A stretch of 64,000 nucleotides of DNA from Theocolax elegans (GCA_026168455.1 CM047430.1:26740735-26804734), one strand, 5' to 3'; positions 37,398 to 49,144 are shown, numbered from the stretch's first letter. Notes: generated by a model not told the origin, from the sequence alone. Numbers and translations: made by a program.

Positions 37398-37725
37398 CTT
37401 GATAGAAAACCTATCCAATGGTCCATAACCTTTTATTATTAATCTTGTTTCATCATTATGTAACACTAGAAATCAGCACCATCCATTAAATAATGAGCAT
37501 GGTATTCAAATGACATTTTCAGCCCACTCGGTGTTTAGGTCCAAAAATCGACTTTTTAACCACAAAAATTAGAGCACAATAAAAAATACTAGGTGATTCT
37601 ATAGGCAAATAGTCACAAAAAAGGTCTCTTTAAAAATTTCCGTAGGATCAATAATTTTTGAGAAAAAAAATAATTAAAATTGGGATCTCGTACTCACCGT
37701 CGTCAAAAAAAAGTGTCGCCATCTT
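37398..37725 (+). repeat. Direct repeat, copy 2
   Basis: Second copy of 36890-37206, mildly diverged; the sequence between them is AT-rich filler. Confidence 0.85.
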
Positions 37726-38533
37726 AGTGCAAGTTAGGCTATAAATTAATACCTATTACCATTACAAAACACAAAACTATATATATATATATATATCCAC
37801 AATCCACAATTAATTATCTAGTCAACTTAATATTTCACTTAAGCAGATGGAAGTGCATATTTTTAAGGTACGAATGTTTGAGGAAACTCATAGCAAAAAT
37901 ACAAAAGCAAAACACAAGTCAATTTAATTAATTGAACACTCCTCTGCAGAAGACAAAATAAATCTCTACAAACATAATATAAAAACATTGAAATGACACA
38001 CACACACACACGCATAAATATATATATGTACAAAAGCGAAAAATCAAGCGAAAGTGACAAAAGTTCTTAAAAGGAAATCGACATGTCATTTCTTTTCACG
38101 GCTTTTTCTTTAATATGCATTAATGAATTCGTACGGAATTTTTCGCGTAATTTAGCGCGCCCCTTGATTAATTTAATGTGCAATTAATATAAAATAGACA
38201 ATTCAACGTCAAGCTATAAAAAAGCGCATAGCACAACCAAAGGGAAATGCAAAAAACAGTCCCGAAGGATATGCAATTTTAAGAAAATTTTTGGCATTAG
38301 CGCTAATATCTGAAAACAAAATTGTCAGCTGTTTTCAAGAAATTGTAAATAATATACTGGAGACTTAAAAATTACAATATAAAAAATTTTGTTGATTACT
38401 TTTATGAAACTTGGATCAAAGGATACGGGCCAGAAGTGTTTAGCGTGTTTAATAATTATAACAGAACGAATAATGCAATCGAATCATATCATAGAAAATT
38501 AATTAAACATATTTGTACGAAATTGAACAAAAC
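37726..38533. other. No gene recognised
   Basis: AT-rich; a 65-codon minus ORF at 37863-38060 lacks any family signature. Confidence 0.5.
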
Positions 38534-38890
38534 AACGTTCTTAAGTATATGTATAATAATATCGGTCTCTCCGAACCAAATGCTTTACTTTTAGAATAAA
38601 GCAGGCCTATCGTACTCTTTGTCCACTATGGTTGGTGGAATTTCCCAGAGCACGGCCTTTTAAAATAATTAAAGGCGTTTCGTCCTCGATCTCCAGCTTG
38701 GACTCCTCAGTAAGGAACTGGAGATCTTACCTTAGACGCCTGTCGCAAGATGATATGCGACGCCAGCAAGATGTTCAGCAAGATAGGCCTGCTTTATTCT
38801 AAACGTAAAGCATTTGGTTCGGAGAGACCGATATTATTATACATATACATATTACCGAACGTTAAAATTTTGTAACAAACGTTCTTAAGT
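38534..38890. mobile_element. MITE with long TIRs and flanking 13-bp direct repeat
   Basis: TIRs contain ATCGGTCTCTCCGAACCAAA and continue to GAATAAAGCAGGCCTATC, about 55 bp, one mismatch seen. The interior is GC-rich (TTTCGTCCTCGATCTCCAGC). The string ACGTTCTTAAGTA occurs at about 38535-38547 and again at about 38878-38890, flanking the TIR unit asymmetrically. That is too long for common DNA-transposon duplications. Confidence 0.7.
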
Positions 38891-39132
38891 AATTTTTCGA
38901 AATTTTTCAATTGAGGACATATTGGACCTTAAAACAGCAACTTCCTTTACTTATTTAACAAACAGTAGAGTAGTTTATCTTAAATTAAGTCTGTCAAGCT
39001 ATTGTTTTTTTCAAGTAAAAATGTATAAGTTTCAAAATTATTTAAGAAAAGGATAGATCCCTGTAATTTTGGTCCAATATCTGCTTGATTGTTTAACTAT
39101 ATATAATAAGAATAGTATTTTCGATTTACAGT

Positions 39133-39370
39133 GATGATAGTTGATTTTATTAAGCAATATAATGCTGGTATAGAAACCTTAGAGTAAGGGCAAATTCTTG
39201 GTCGAAAAGCTAAACGACACATGCTGATCCGAGATGAACTATTAGAGAATGCTTGGAAGCTATACTCGCATGATGAAATGACAACAACGCAGCTTTTTAA
39301 AGATTGCTCAAACCTCATTTCAAATTTTGTCGATAAACTTGATCAGAGTATTTTAGATTTATCTGTTAGT
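39133..39370 (+). pseudogene. Exon-like segment of an unrecognised gene
   Basis: Preceded by a good acceptor (TTTTCGATTTACAG) and ending at GTTA before GTAAGTATGG. In frame it reads DFIKQYNAGIETLE, a TAA, then GQILGRKAKRH, then LIRDELLENAWKLYSHDEM and LISNFVDKLDQS. Amphipathic, charged helices with complex composition look like genuine protein rather than random ORF. No domain is recognised. One stop in the exon suggests a pseudo-exon or captured exon. It lies just after a recurrent GTAGATCCCTGTAATTT-like phrase. Confidence 0.45.
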
Positions 39371-39840
39371 AAGTATGGAGAGTGCACTACCCTTGTATCA
39401 CGGGATCTATCCTAACTCTCGGATAATTAATATTCAAACCAAAGTTTAATAAAAAGCTGAAATTAAATAAATTGGATTAAAAAAATACGTTCTACTCGGT
39501 TGCAATGGAGCAAAGATACAGCTTAAATAAAAAATTTATAGAAATTTTGGCGAAAATTAAGCATGACAAATTTTACTGATTTTCTAAGCTAAATTTCTAT
39601 AAATTATTATCTCTGCTATAACTTTACACCAAATTAACGTAATAAAGCTTTTTTTTTAAATTGTATCTATTTATCTCAACTTTTTATTAAACTTTGGTTT
39701 AAATGTTAATATCACATTCTTTTAAAATTATAAGCATTTAAAGTGAGATATTTTTCAAAAGTTAGAATTAACAGAGTATAACTTCCGTTACATCAAGCAT
39801 TAGAGTCTAAAACTGACTTTCTTCTTACTTTTATAAGGTA

Positions 39841-40407
39841 AAGAACCCAGTACTCGGCCAAAGTACAAATTGGCAGGTAGTACTCGGACAGTCGTAAATA
39901 CCTAATATTAATAGAAACTAAAAGCTAACTAGGGCATTGATATTGACGTACTTGCGCTGTTTATTATAGGTAATATTCAATTATACTAAATATATGTTCA
40001 TTTTAACATTAAAGTTTTAATAATATGCAATCGTAATATTGGAGGTTAAGTTTTCACAAAAAAATATATGTTCAACATTACCTGCCACTCGCATTTCCAT
40101 GACGCAGTACTCGGACACGCAAAATAACACGTAATTTCCTACGTCCGAGTAATGCGTCCGAGAAGTGTCCGAGTACTAGGTCCACATCGACTTATGGTGT
40201 CCGAGTATACCGGACTTTAACATACTTTTTCGTTCTTATATATTTTAATTATTTCGGCAATTAAAGGTACTTATGTATGCATTAATTAGTACATTGTTTG
40301 CCGAATAATTAGGTATATTTAAAAACTTATGAATTTATTCGTATCGGTTCGATAAATATACGGTTATTTATAAACACATTCCACAGCTGTCCGTGTACTG
40401 GGTCCTT
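39841..40407. mobile_element. MITE with TACTCGG subterminal repeats
   Basis: Left AAGAACCCAGTACTCGG, right the reverse complement of AAGGACCCAGTACACGG. At least five more copies of the TACTCGG/CCGAGTA word lie inside, mainly 39890 and 40110-40195. No coding. Confidence 0.7.
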
Positions 40408-40987
40408 ATTACAAATCATATCCCAGAGTTAGAACAAGTTCCGAGGTCCGAAGGTAGTGCACTCTTCTTGCAAGATCTACTCGCATTTATGTACAAATAA
40501 AAGAATTGGTTTTTAACATTTTATATTTATAACACTTCAAAATTGTATTTTCAAGACTAAAGAATGTCAGTTCTTGCACAAATGTCATAAAATATAATGT
40601 TTAAGGTTCGTTAAAAAAATAATTGTGCGTATAGGTTTGTCAAACTTACGGCAAATTCATTTTATCGAAATAGTATCGAAAATTTCAATGTTTAATTCTA
40701 TCCACTTTTATAAAGAAGTTATAATATATTTGATTGATTATCCCGCGTAAAAATATAAACTATTGCTACCATATTGTAGAGCAATGGGCAATAGTTATTG
40801 CAAACATATTGCCAATATGTTGCCGCGGCAATTGCCAATGTAATGCCAACATACCGCCAAAAATCATCCGCCCGTACTTTGCCAAATATTGGCAACAGTT
40901 ACTATTTTATCATTTGTAAACTATTGCCAATAGAGTCGCCATAGTTCATAAATTAAAAAAAAATAAAAAAAAATATTAGCTTGCCGC

Positions 40988-41046
40988 GGAATTTGAACCT
41001 TCGATCTTTTGATTGGAACGCTGGCTCTTTACCACTAAGCCATTTT
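40988..41046 (-). other. tRNA-like module in left arm of nest 1 outer element
   Basis: The minus strand carries TGGCTTAGTGGTAAAGAGCC (A-box region with a D-stem-like GGCT/AGCC pair) and AGGTTCAAATTCC (B box). The T and acceptor stems do not pair well. Confidence 0.65.
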
Positions 41047-41348
41047 GCTATTTTGTTATTATTAATTTCAGGCTATAAAGAACAGTTGAAGATGTGATTA
41101 AAAAATTTCTAAGTCCAAATTTTATGAATTCAACGATTCTTTGTAGCCTGAAATTAACTTTTAATAACAAAATAATAAAATGGCTCAGTGCCCCGAGTAG
41201 AAATGATTTCCAGGAAAAAAAAGGCCCTGCACAGGTATTAAACCGAATATTAAAAGACCCTAAACAAGTGCCTGTAAAGAGCCTTTAAAAAATGTAATGA
41301 GGTGGAGACCAAGGCCTGTTTTATGTAATACTATTTTGTGGGTATGTA

Positions 41349-42140
41349 CCCGCGTAAAAATGGTAACTATTGGCAATATATTGATATACTATTGCTATTT
41401 GCTATTGTAAATATATTTGCAATATATTGGAAATATATTGCCAACATATTGGAAATATATTGCCAACATATTGTTACACCACAATATCCAATATATTGCC
41501 AAAATATTGCCAATAGTTACTATCTTACCTTTTGTAAACTATTACCAATATGTTGGCCATAGTTCATAAATTAAAAAAAAAATAAAAAAAAAATAAAAAA
41601 AAAATATTAGCCAGCCGCGGGATTTGAACCTTCAATCTTTAGATCGGAACGCTGGCTCTTTACCACTGAGCCATTTTGCTATTTTGTTATTAAGAGTTAA
41701 TTTCAGGCTATAAAGAACAGTTGAATTCATAAAATTTGGACTTAGAAATTTTTTTACCATATTTTCAACTGTTCTTTATAGCCTGAAATTAACTCTTAAT
41801 AACAAAATAGCAAAATGGCTCAGTGGTAAAGAGCCAGCGTTCCGATCTAAAGATTGAAGGTTCAAATCCCGCGGCTGGCTAATATTTTTTTTTTATTTTT
41901 TTTTTATTTTTTTTTTAATTTATGAACTATGGCCAACATATTGGTAATAGTTTACAAAAGGTAAGATAGTAACTATTGGCAATATTTTGGCAATATATTG
42001 GATATTGTGGTGTAACAATATGTTGGCAATATATTTCCAATATGTTGGCAATATATTTCCAATATATTGCAAATATATTTACAATAGCAAATAGCAATAG
42101 TATATCAATATATTGCCAATAGTTACCATTTTTACGCGGG
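41349..42140. mobile_element. Inner TIR element of nest 1 (CCCGCGTAAAAATG ends, two tRNA-like arms)
   Basis: 792 bp, an almost perfect palindrome with centre near 41745. It is flanked by TA on each side (41347-41348, 42141-42142). Both arms are intact, including tRNA-like modules at 41620-41678 (minus) and 41812-41880 (plus). Arm identity is the highest in the window, so it is the youngest insertion of the nest. Confidence 0.9.
41812..41880 (+). other. tRNA-like module (right arm, best preserved)
   Basis: TGGCTCAGTGGTAAAGAGCC forms a 5-bp D stem (GGCTC/GAGCC) and fits an A box. GGTTCAAATCCC is a near-perfect B box 26 nt later. GATCT/AGATT pairing is possible in between. A long T-rich run follows at 41883, usable as terminator. 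The mirror module at 41620-41678 gives the opposite strand. It is not a canonical cloverleaf: the T stem is poor. Confidence 0.65.
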
Positions 42141-42174
42141 TAAGGTGGTACTAAGGCACTTAATTAGTACTAAA

Positions 42175-42357
42175 AACTAGATGCACTCATCACCACTCAT
42201 ATTTTTATTTTTAACTTGTAAATTACTTATTTGATCCTGATAATTTACTTCACTATCAGATTTAATCTCTTGACACTGATGTATTTTCCTTTTCAATCGA
42301 TACCTTCGAACTCTTAGTAAATTTAACTTCTGAGCATGCTCAATTCATTTACTCATT
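42175..42357 (-). pseudogene. Small decayed ORF in middle element
   Basis: The minus strand reads MSK, a TGA, then IEHAQKLNLLRVRRYRLKRK, then a Gln/Asp/Ser-rich stretch and GDECI before a stop. The basic N-terminal helix resembles starts of insect repeat-encoded proteins, but no family can be named. Confidence 0.4.
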
Positions 42358-42424
42358 TTAAATTTATAAAAAACTCTTGATAAAATTCTAACCTGAAAAT
42401 TGATATACAATACTATATAATTTG

Positions 42425-42718
42425 TAGATACTATTACTAACCTCACATTCGAACTAACAAAATTAGATCCTGACTTAAATTCGATTACATTCGTCTCCCG
42501 GCCCTTAACAGGCTACCTTTTATAGATACTTTTACTAAAGTCACATCCGAACTAACAAAATTAGGCCCTGATTTAAATTCCATTACATTCGTATACCGGT
42601 CTTTAACAGGCGGCCTTTTATAGATACTTTTACTAAAGTCACATCCGAACTAACAAAATTAGGCCCTGATTTAAATTCCATTACATTCGTATACCGGTCT
42701 TTAACAGGCGGCCTTTTT
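42425..42718 (+). repeat. Three 98 bp tandem units
   Basis: Units start at 42425, 42523 and 42621 with TAGATACT, continue CATCCGAACTAACAAAATTA, and end ACAGGCGGCCTTTT-like. Units 2 and 3 are nearly identical. Confidence 0.9.
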
Positions 42719-43061
42719 AGGCCCTATTTTCTAATTCAGGCGGCCTGGTTAGAATTTCTACTCGGGATGGTAAAGAGCCAGCGTTCAGATCTAAAGATTG
42801 AAGGTTCAAATCCCGCAGCGGGCAAATTTTTTTTAATTTTTTTTAAGTTTATGAACTTTGGCCAACCCGTTGGCAATAGTTTACAAATGTTAAGATAGTA
42901 TCTATTGCCAATATGTGGCAAAGATACGGGTGGATAATGTTTGGCGGTATGTTGGCAATACATTGCCTATTGTCGCGGCAACATATTAGCAATATGTTTG
43001 CAATAACTATTGCCCATTGTTCTGCAATATAGTGGCAATAGTTTATATTTTTATGCGGGAT

Positions 43062-45099
43062 TACAATTTAATAAACATAACATTTTTTTACAGAAAGAAA
43101 CGAAGACAATTGGATAAATAAAGCCGTAGACGATGAGACGCCCGTTGGTAATATTATTACTACGAATCCGTAGAATATGGGTGAAACGAAATTTTCGATG
43201 AAAGTGTTCAAGTAATTATAATATCTTTTTTCTTTAAGATAATGTCGGAGCTTAAAATAGTAATTTTTTAAAGTTTTTATTTCACGCAGTGGGAATCAAT
43301 TGTAAATAAACGGACACCATAAGGTCCTTGGGCTTGCTTTAAATTTTTTAAATATCAGTGAATTTCTTCAATGTTTAATTAAAAATTTCAACATGATTTT
43401 TGCGTTAGAAATATTGCTTTTTATTCGACTAAAAATTACCGATAATCGCTTACTCAATTATACTTAATTAAAAAAATTATTTTGTCTTTAAAGAAACAAA
43501 TCATCAGGCCCTCCGAAATGTTTGAAAGTGTCTTGGCGAATAACTTCAGAATTTTGAATTACTTTTTTGAATAAACTTTTTGGTTGGAAAGAGTAGATCC
43601 CTGTAATTTGGGTTCGACATGTTCTTAAAATATTTAATTGTGTAGTATGTCTAATGCCACTGTTATATTTTGTTTAAGGAAAATTAATCTGATACTATTA
43701 GTGATGATAAAGGTATATTTGTGAATTGTTATTATAATGTGTACACAATAAGAATTTTAATATATAATTTATATAATTTGTAAATTTGCAGAAGCAATTA
43801 GAGGTAGCATCTGTAATTATATTAACAGGAAACATTTTATTTTTGTAAAGTAATAAATGAAGAAATAATATTTATTTATAAACACCACCGCTTCTAATAT
43901 GATTATTATAATGTATATATATATATACATAAAAGCTTTTTATTATAGCCTTGGCCAAATCTAAAAGATCCCTAGGTTTGGAAAAAAAATATCAAGATTA
44001 TTAATGTATCTTTATATAAGGATTAATATTATATTATATTTAGAAAAAAAATTAAGTTCTCTGTTATTGAGTACTTGAGGTTTCAGTGTTTGACTTAGAT
44101 AGAAATATTTTAATTAGGGCTATAAAAATTAAAAAATATTTTACAGGTGGCTCATTTACCAGTGTTTCTTATTCTTATTATAATCTATAAACTGAACATT
44201 GGTATTAGGCGCTTTATCAGTAGGCGTTTTGTCGTCGTCCCGGTTGGTACAGAAGGGTTCAATGTTGTCTGTCGCAACAAAGGCGCAGCCGGTAAGTTAT
44301 CCCTGAAACTGTAACAAAGCTTAACGCACAAGCAAAGTCTGTCGAGGTCCATAGTGCAGGAAAAGTGGCAAGGAAAATCTGCCATCTTGCGTTCTTTCTC
44401 AGAACTAAATACAGGAGTTAATACAATTGACATTGACAGTCTTTGTCTTAAACGTTTTTCAGAACTAAATTTCCGGTATCTTATACGAAATCTTGCCAAA
44501 TTTCACTTATATTACACTGTAAAAATGGTATATTAAAAATGACTATACGTAACGTAGGAATATATTTGGACTATCACAATATTTACTATATTTATAACTT
44601 TTATCTAGTAGAAATGTAACGATAAATGTAACGTTTGTTAAGCCAAACATGGCCAAGTGTCATAAAATACTCAATTAATGGTAAAAAAAGACTTTTATTT
44701 AGTCTTAAAATGCTTAATATCTATACTACAGTTTTTATAAATTCTAATAAAAATTGTTTTTTACATATTAATATTTGCTAGAAAATATATAGTAAAAGTT
44801 ATGATACTCCAAGTCCATAATATAAAAATAACGTTCCAGAATCTCGAAAATTGAAACTCGATCTTGAAATTATGTGAATAGCTTGATTTCGATGGACGAA
44901 ATAGAAATGAGTGAATGTTGTTGCATTTGTTATAAAGTCAGGGAATGAAAAAATGCAAACATCGGCGCGCGTAACGCTCCTTGATTATCTAGTATATCAA
45001 ATGGTAATTGGCGACCTTTCGTTGCTCCTCATTTTTTTATATCGATTTTTTAATAATCGTTTAATCCAAAAACAAGTTCAGCTCGATAAAGAGGTTTAT
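43062..45099. other. No firm gene; one GC-richer island
   Basis: Mostly AT-rich. At about 44185-44500 the composition is less AT-rich and both strands have ORFs of about 60-100 codons. On the plus strand, GFNVVCRNKGAAG runs into GTAAGTTAT, a possible donor. I cannot support a gene. Confidence 0.35.
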
Positions 45100-45300
45100 G
45101 GATAGTTGGGTTATTTAATGTACAAAAGCAAATTGAAATTCTATTGTGTAATCGTAAAACAAATTGTGGAATAAAAATTTTGTTTTTACTAAAAAAACCA
45201 TCGGGAAATACATTTTTTCAGTGTAAAAAGTAATTAGAAACGTATTTAATGCATTTTTCAATCGATTGGGTTAAAAAGAAGAAACATGACTTCAAATTAT
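45100..45300 (+). repeat. Partial copy of the right arm of the 45791-46386 element
   Basis: GTGGAATAAAAATT and AAAGTAATTAGAAAC through CGATTGGGTTAAAAA match 46230-46355 in direct orientation. Confidence 0.7.
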
Positions 45301-45734
45301 GTGTTTATCATCTTCGTCTTCGAATCATGTCACAATTCACACGCACTGCGATATATTTAATTTTATTGTGAAAAACATTATTTTTTGTACTTTTTTCGTT
45401 ATTTTGACCGTTTATCTTTTTTATCTTTGAAATTATTGTTCTAGGCATAAAGTCTAAAATAAGATTTATTACGAAAAAACGTGAATTTTGGTATTTTTTT
45501 TCATGGTTTTAAATGTTTTTCTGTGTTTACCTTCAAAAATAATTTTCTAAGCGTTAAGTGTATAATAGGAAAAAGGTTTGTTATTTTAAAACGAACATTT
45601 CGTTTATTAAAATTTATTACATTTATTAAAGTTTATTAAATTTTTCTGCAAAAAACGATACATTTAGTTTTATCGCAAAAAAACGTGTTTTTTGAACTTT
45701 TTTTTTATTATTTTGACCGTTTTTTTCTATTTAT

Positions 45735-46553
45735 TTATTTATTTTTTTTTTTTATTTAACGTCGCTCTTTTAATGCTCCCCAATTGGTGCGGATCTTTTT
45801 CGTTTTATCCCACCCAAAAATATTGGGGTTTCTTTGATAAATCCGGAAAAAATGACCAAATATATAAATAAAAATACAAATTTTGATGGAGAAATGTGTT
45901 TCCGACATTTAACCAATAACTCTATAATAGTATTATAGTTGTAACTAAAGTAATAACCCAATAACTCAATAGAAAATTTAATCGACGTTTTAATATTAAC
46001 GAAGGGTTAATGTTATAACGTATTTCGAAGTCGGAGGTCGGAGGCCTCCTGCACCTTGAATGAGATTATAATATTAACCCTTCATTAATATTACAAGGTC
46101 AAAGTGTGTTTGTAACCTATGAGGGGTATATGGGTATTTGGGTTATTGGATATTTGGGTTATTGGATTTTTGTGTATAATAGAAATAGAAGCGAGAATAG
46201 AATAGAAATAGCGTAATAGAAATCGTGAAATAAATCGTGGAATAAAAATTATTTTTTATTAAAAATTGATCGGAAACACATTTCTCCACTAAAAAAAGTA
46301 ATTAGAAACTTATTTTATGCATTTTATAATCGATTGGGTTAAAAAAAAACATGATTTTTTTGGGTGGGATAAAACGAAAAAGATCCATTGGTGCTAATCA
46401 GCGACGGAGGTCATGCGATGTCTTCGTGAAGAAAGCACTTGTTGACATTCCTCAGTGGTGCTTGTATCAATCGGCCGGGGCCGGGAATCGAACCTGGGAC
46501 CTGCAGATTACGAGCCCGACGCCCTACCGACCGAGCCATCGCAGGCCTCCTTT
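45735..46553 (-). mobile_element. tRNA-derived SINE, split by an inserted element
   Basis: In minus orientation. The tRNA-like head is at 46480-46550: GGCTCGGTCGGTAGGGCG A box, GGTTCGATTCC B box, loop CTCGTAA with anticodon CGT if read conventionally. The body follows to 46387. The tail (GAGCGACGTTAAA) is at about 45768-45790. TTTTTCTATTTAT-like sequence lies outside both ends as a target duplication of about 13 bp. The element 45791-46386 interrupts it. Confidence 0.85.
45791..46386. mobile_element. TIR element with 8-bp target duplication inside a SINE
   Basis: Ends GGATCTTTTTCG...CGAAAAAGATCC; the TIR extends about 30 bp through TTTTATCCCACCCAAAAA. ATTGGTGC is present on both sides (45783-45790, 46387-46394) and only once in the uninterrupted SINE family. 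GG-starting TIRs with 8-bp duplications suggest the Merlin superfamily; hAT is an alternative. 596 bp, non-coding. Confidence 0.85.
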
Positions 46554-46624
46554 TTCTATTTATCTTTGAAAATATTATTCCGAACGTAAAGTGTATAAGA
46601 GCAATAAGTTTTGTTATTTTGAGA

Positions 46625-47575
46625 CAAACATTTCGTCCGTTAACTCAAAAATCGCTTGGAAAAGACTTTAACTCAAAATTCGCTTGGAGAACACGTTAAT
46701 TCAGACGATGATTTTTGTCGCCTCAATTTAAGTTGGCACCACTGCCAAAAATTTTTGACATTTTATGAATAAATAAAAAAACTAATTTTTATATTTTACA
46801 ACCTATTATTGTCTGATTTATTATATTGTCGAATAATGCACTTTCATATAAACATATACGTATTTTTTTAATTTCTCTAAGCGTTCTTATTATGCACTAA
46901 TGCTTTCTGCTAAAAAAGGTGAAAAATTCTTTAAATATTTAAGAAAATAGTGGAAATTAGTATTTTCGATAACTTTATGAAATCGATATGTATACGGACT
47001 CTCCATAAATGTGTTATAGTACATAAATTCATTTCTACATAAAAACGTAGAATAAATATTTGAAAGAATTGATATTGTGATGTGTTTGTACTTTACTTTT
47101 ATATAATTCATAATTATATTGTTTTTAATATTCTAATTAAAAAATTTGCTATGTATAGTTTTTTGCGATTATCTGAAAAATATTTTGTATAGAAGAAAGT
47201 TCAACTTTATTCCCCCTTGCGACAAAAAGTATACTTTATACATACATATACCATAAATAATATATATGCATATATGAAAGTGCATTATTCGACAATATAA
47301 TAAATCAGACAGTAATAGGTTGTAAAATAGCAAACTTAGTTTTTTTATTTATTTATAAAACGTCAAAAATTTTTGGCATTGGTGCCACTTAAATCGAGGC
47401 GACAAAAATCATCGTCTGAATTAACGTGTTCTCCAAGCGAATTTTGAGTTAAAGTCTTCTCCAAGCGATTTTTGAGTTAACGTGTTCTCCAAGCGAATTC
47501 TGAATTAACGTGTTTTCCAAGCGAATTCTGAATTAACGCGTTTTCCAAGCGATTACTGAGTTAGAATGTTTTTAT
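46625..47575. repeat. Foldback with tandem CCAAGCGA subterminal repeats
   Basis: The block 46640-46860 returns inverted at 47260-47480 (GATGATTTTTGTCGCCTC / GAGGCGACAAAAATCATC). The right side has about six units of 26-27 bp around TTCTCCAAGCGAATT (47410-47565); the left has two. No coding. Confidence 0.85.
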
Positions 47576-48532
47576 TCGGAGGCGACGGTTTTTACATCGC
47601 GTAGATTACCCGAGGAAGAAGAATTAAACAAAATCAACAGATCAGAAATCGTACATATTTGTCTGTAAAGAATTTTTATACAAAGAGTTAGTCATCCTCT
47701 TGTGATATATTCACATCTCGGATTATTTGTACTTATTGTACTGAAAGTTTCAATCAAAAGTTTTAATTCAATGTATTAAGATAAAGATTTATACTTTCGT
47801 ATAATAAAAAAATAAATTGGAAGAGGTAAAATTTAAATAATATTTTACCTGCTGTACTTATAGTTTAGATAAATCGTATTTTAGAGATATATTTGTATGT
47901 TTAACCCTTATTAGTTTTAGCATTAGTCAGATTGCAGCACTTTTGACTTTGACAAACCATTAATTTCTTGTTCAAGTGCATATCTTTTTTAAAGAGTGTA
48001 AATATTGTAGAAAAAGTGTACTTTAATTCACTCGATCACACCGAGTACTTGAAAAGGTGAAAATAGATATCACTCGTTCGTTAATGATGTAATGCAATAT
48101 TCGATTAAGTCATTATCTAAGTAAATATATTTCCCCATCGAGACGTTTGTTAGGTGACTCTGGAATCACATTATCAAAAGTTCAAAATTAGTAATTCTTA
48201 TTTTATTAAAATATATATTATAACAGAAATTACTATGGTCATTGCATAAATTTTTGGTTACTCCTGTGCTTTCACAATGTATTTTAGTTGGTTCCTCTCT
48301 ACACTCTAAATCCTAATGTGTAAGAATCGTCGATTACACATTCTACCATCTGTTTTACAGTTTAGGGTTTAGAATGTAAGTTGTATCGGCATATATTTAT
48401 TATCAGCAAATCTATTTTCTATTAACTTGCAGCAATACGAATTAATATATTAATCATATATTGAATTTGAATCTTAATGCAATATTAAGCAATATACAAT
48501 TGAATTAATTTATTATTTTCGTTAAGAGGATC
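47576..48532. other. No gene recognised
   Basis: AT-rich, no ORF or repeat I can support. Confidence 0.5.
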
Positions 48533-48868
48533 TGATACTCAATATTTACAGATCGAGTAAATAGAAATGAAAAAAAATTCTGGATAAATAAATAAAGCAA
48601 ATTGTGCAAAATAAGGACATCATTGCCCTTCTTTTACCTGTTATCTATCACTGTCTGAAATTTCAAATAAAAATTTAACATAGCAGACAAAGAGACAAAT
48701 TTCCTTCCAATGCCATTTTTTAACGCAGCATGATTTATGATTTTTGAACAGTAATAAATAACAGTGAAGGAAGGGAAATGATGTCTTTATTTTGCACAAT
48801 TTGCTTTATTTATTTATCCACAATAATTTTTTCATCTCTATTGACTCGGTCTGTAAATAATGAGTATA
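48533..48868. mobile_element. MITE with roughly 95 bp TIRs
   Basis: ATACTCAATATTTACAGA at the left and its reverse complement at the right; the arms continue through AAATTGTGCAAAATAA. It lies directly beside the outer element of nest 2. Confidence 0.8.
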
Positions 48869-49144
48869 CTACACGCGTAAAAATATAAACTATTGCCACT
48901 ATATTGCAGAGCAATGGGCAATAGTTATTGCAAACATATTACCAATATGTTGCCGCGGCAATTGGCAATGTATTGCCAACATACCGCCAAAAATCATCCG
49001 CCCGTACCTTTGCCATATATTGGCAATAGATGCTATCTTAACATTTGTAAACTATTGCCAATAGGTTGGCCAAAGTTCATAAATTTAAAAAAAAATAAAA
49101 AAAAAAAATATTAGCTTGCCGCGAGATTTGAACCTTCGATCTTT

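Larger units (their letters stand above)
41193..42767. mobile_element. Middle TIR element of nest 1 (CCCGAGTAGAAAT ends)
   Basis: Left CCCCGAGTAGAAAT, right the reverse complement of CCCGAGTAGAAAT. It is inserted inside the tRNA-like module of the outer element with the 2-bp duplication TG (41191-41192, 42768-42769). Removing it restores CAGTGGTAAAGAGCC. It contains three 98 bp tandem units (42425-42718), subterminal GGCGGCCT/AGGCCCT words, a small decayed ORF, and the inner element 41349-42140. Confidence 0.88.
40742..43059. mobile_element. Outer TIR element of nest 1 (CCCGCGTAAAAAT ends, tRNA-like arms)
   Basis: Left CCCGCGTAAAAATATAAAC, right the matching reverse complement with one change (ATGCGGG). 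The direct repeat AT flanks it (40740-40741, 43060-43061). The subterminal region is full of TATTGCCAATA-like words. The left arm has an inverted tRNA-like module (40988-41046). The right arm module is split by the element at 41193-42767. Removing that insertion leaves an element of about 740 bp of the same design as 41349-42140. Confidence 0.88.

Noticed and set aside
41620..41880. True tRNA genes
   Set aside because: A and B boxes are good but T and acceptor stems do not close; both copies lie inside transposon arms.
44185..44536. ORFs of 60-104 codons on both strands
   Set aside because: Overlapping antisense frames without domain motifs; the possible donor alone is not enough.
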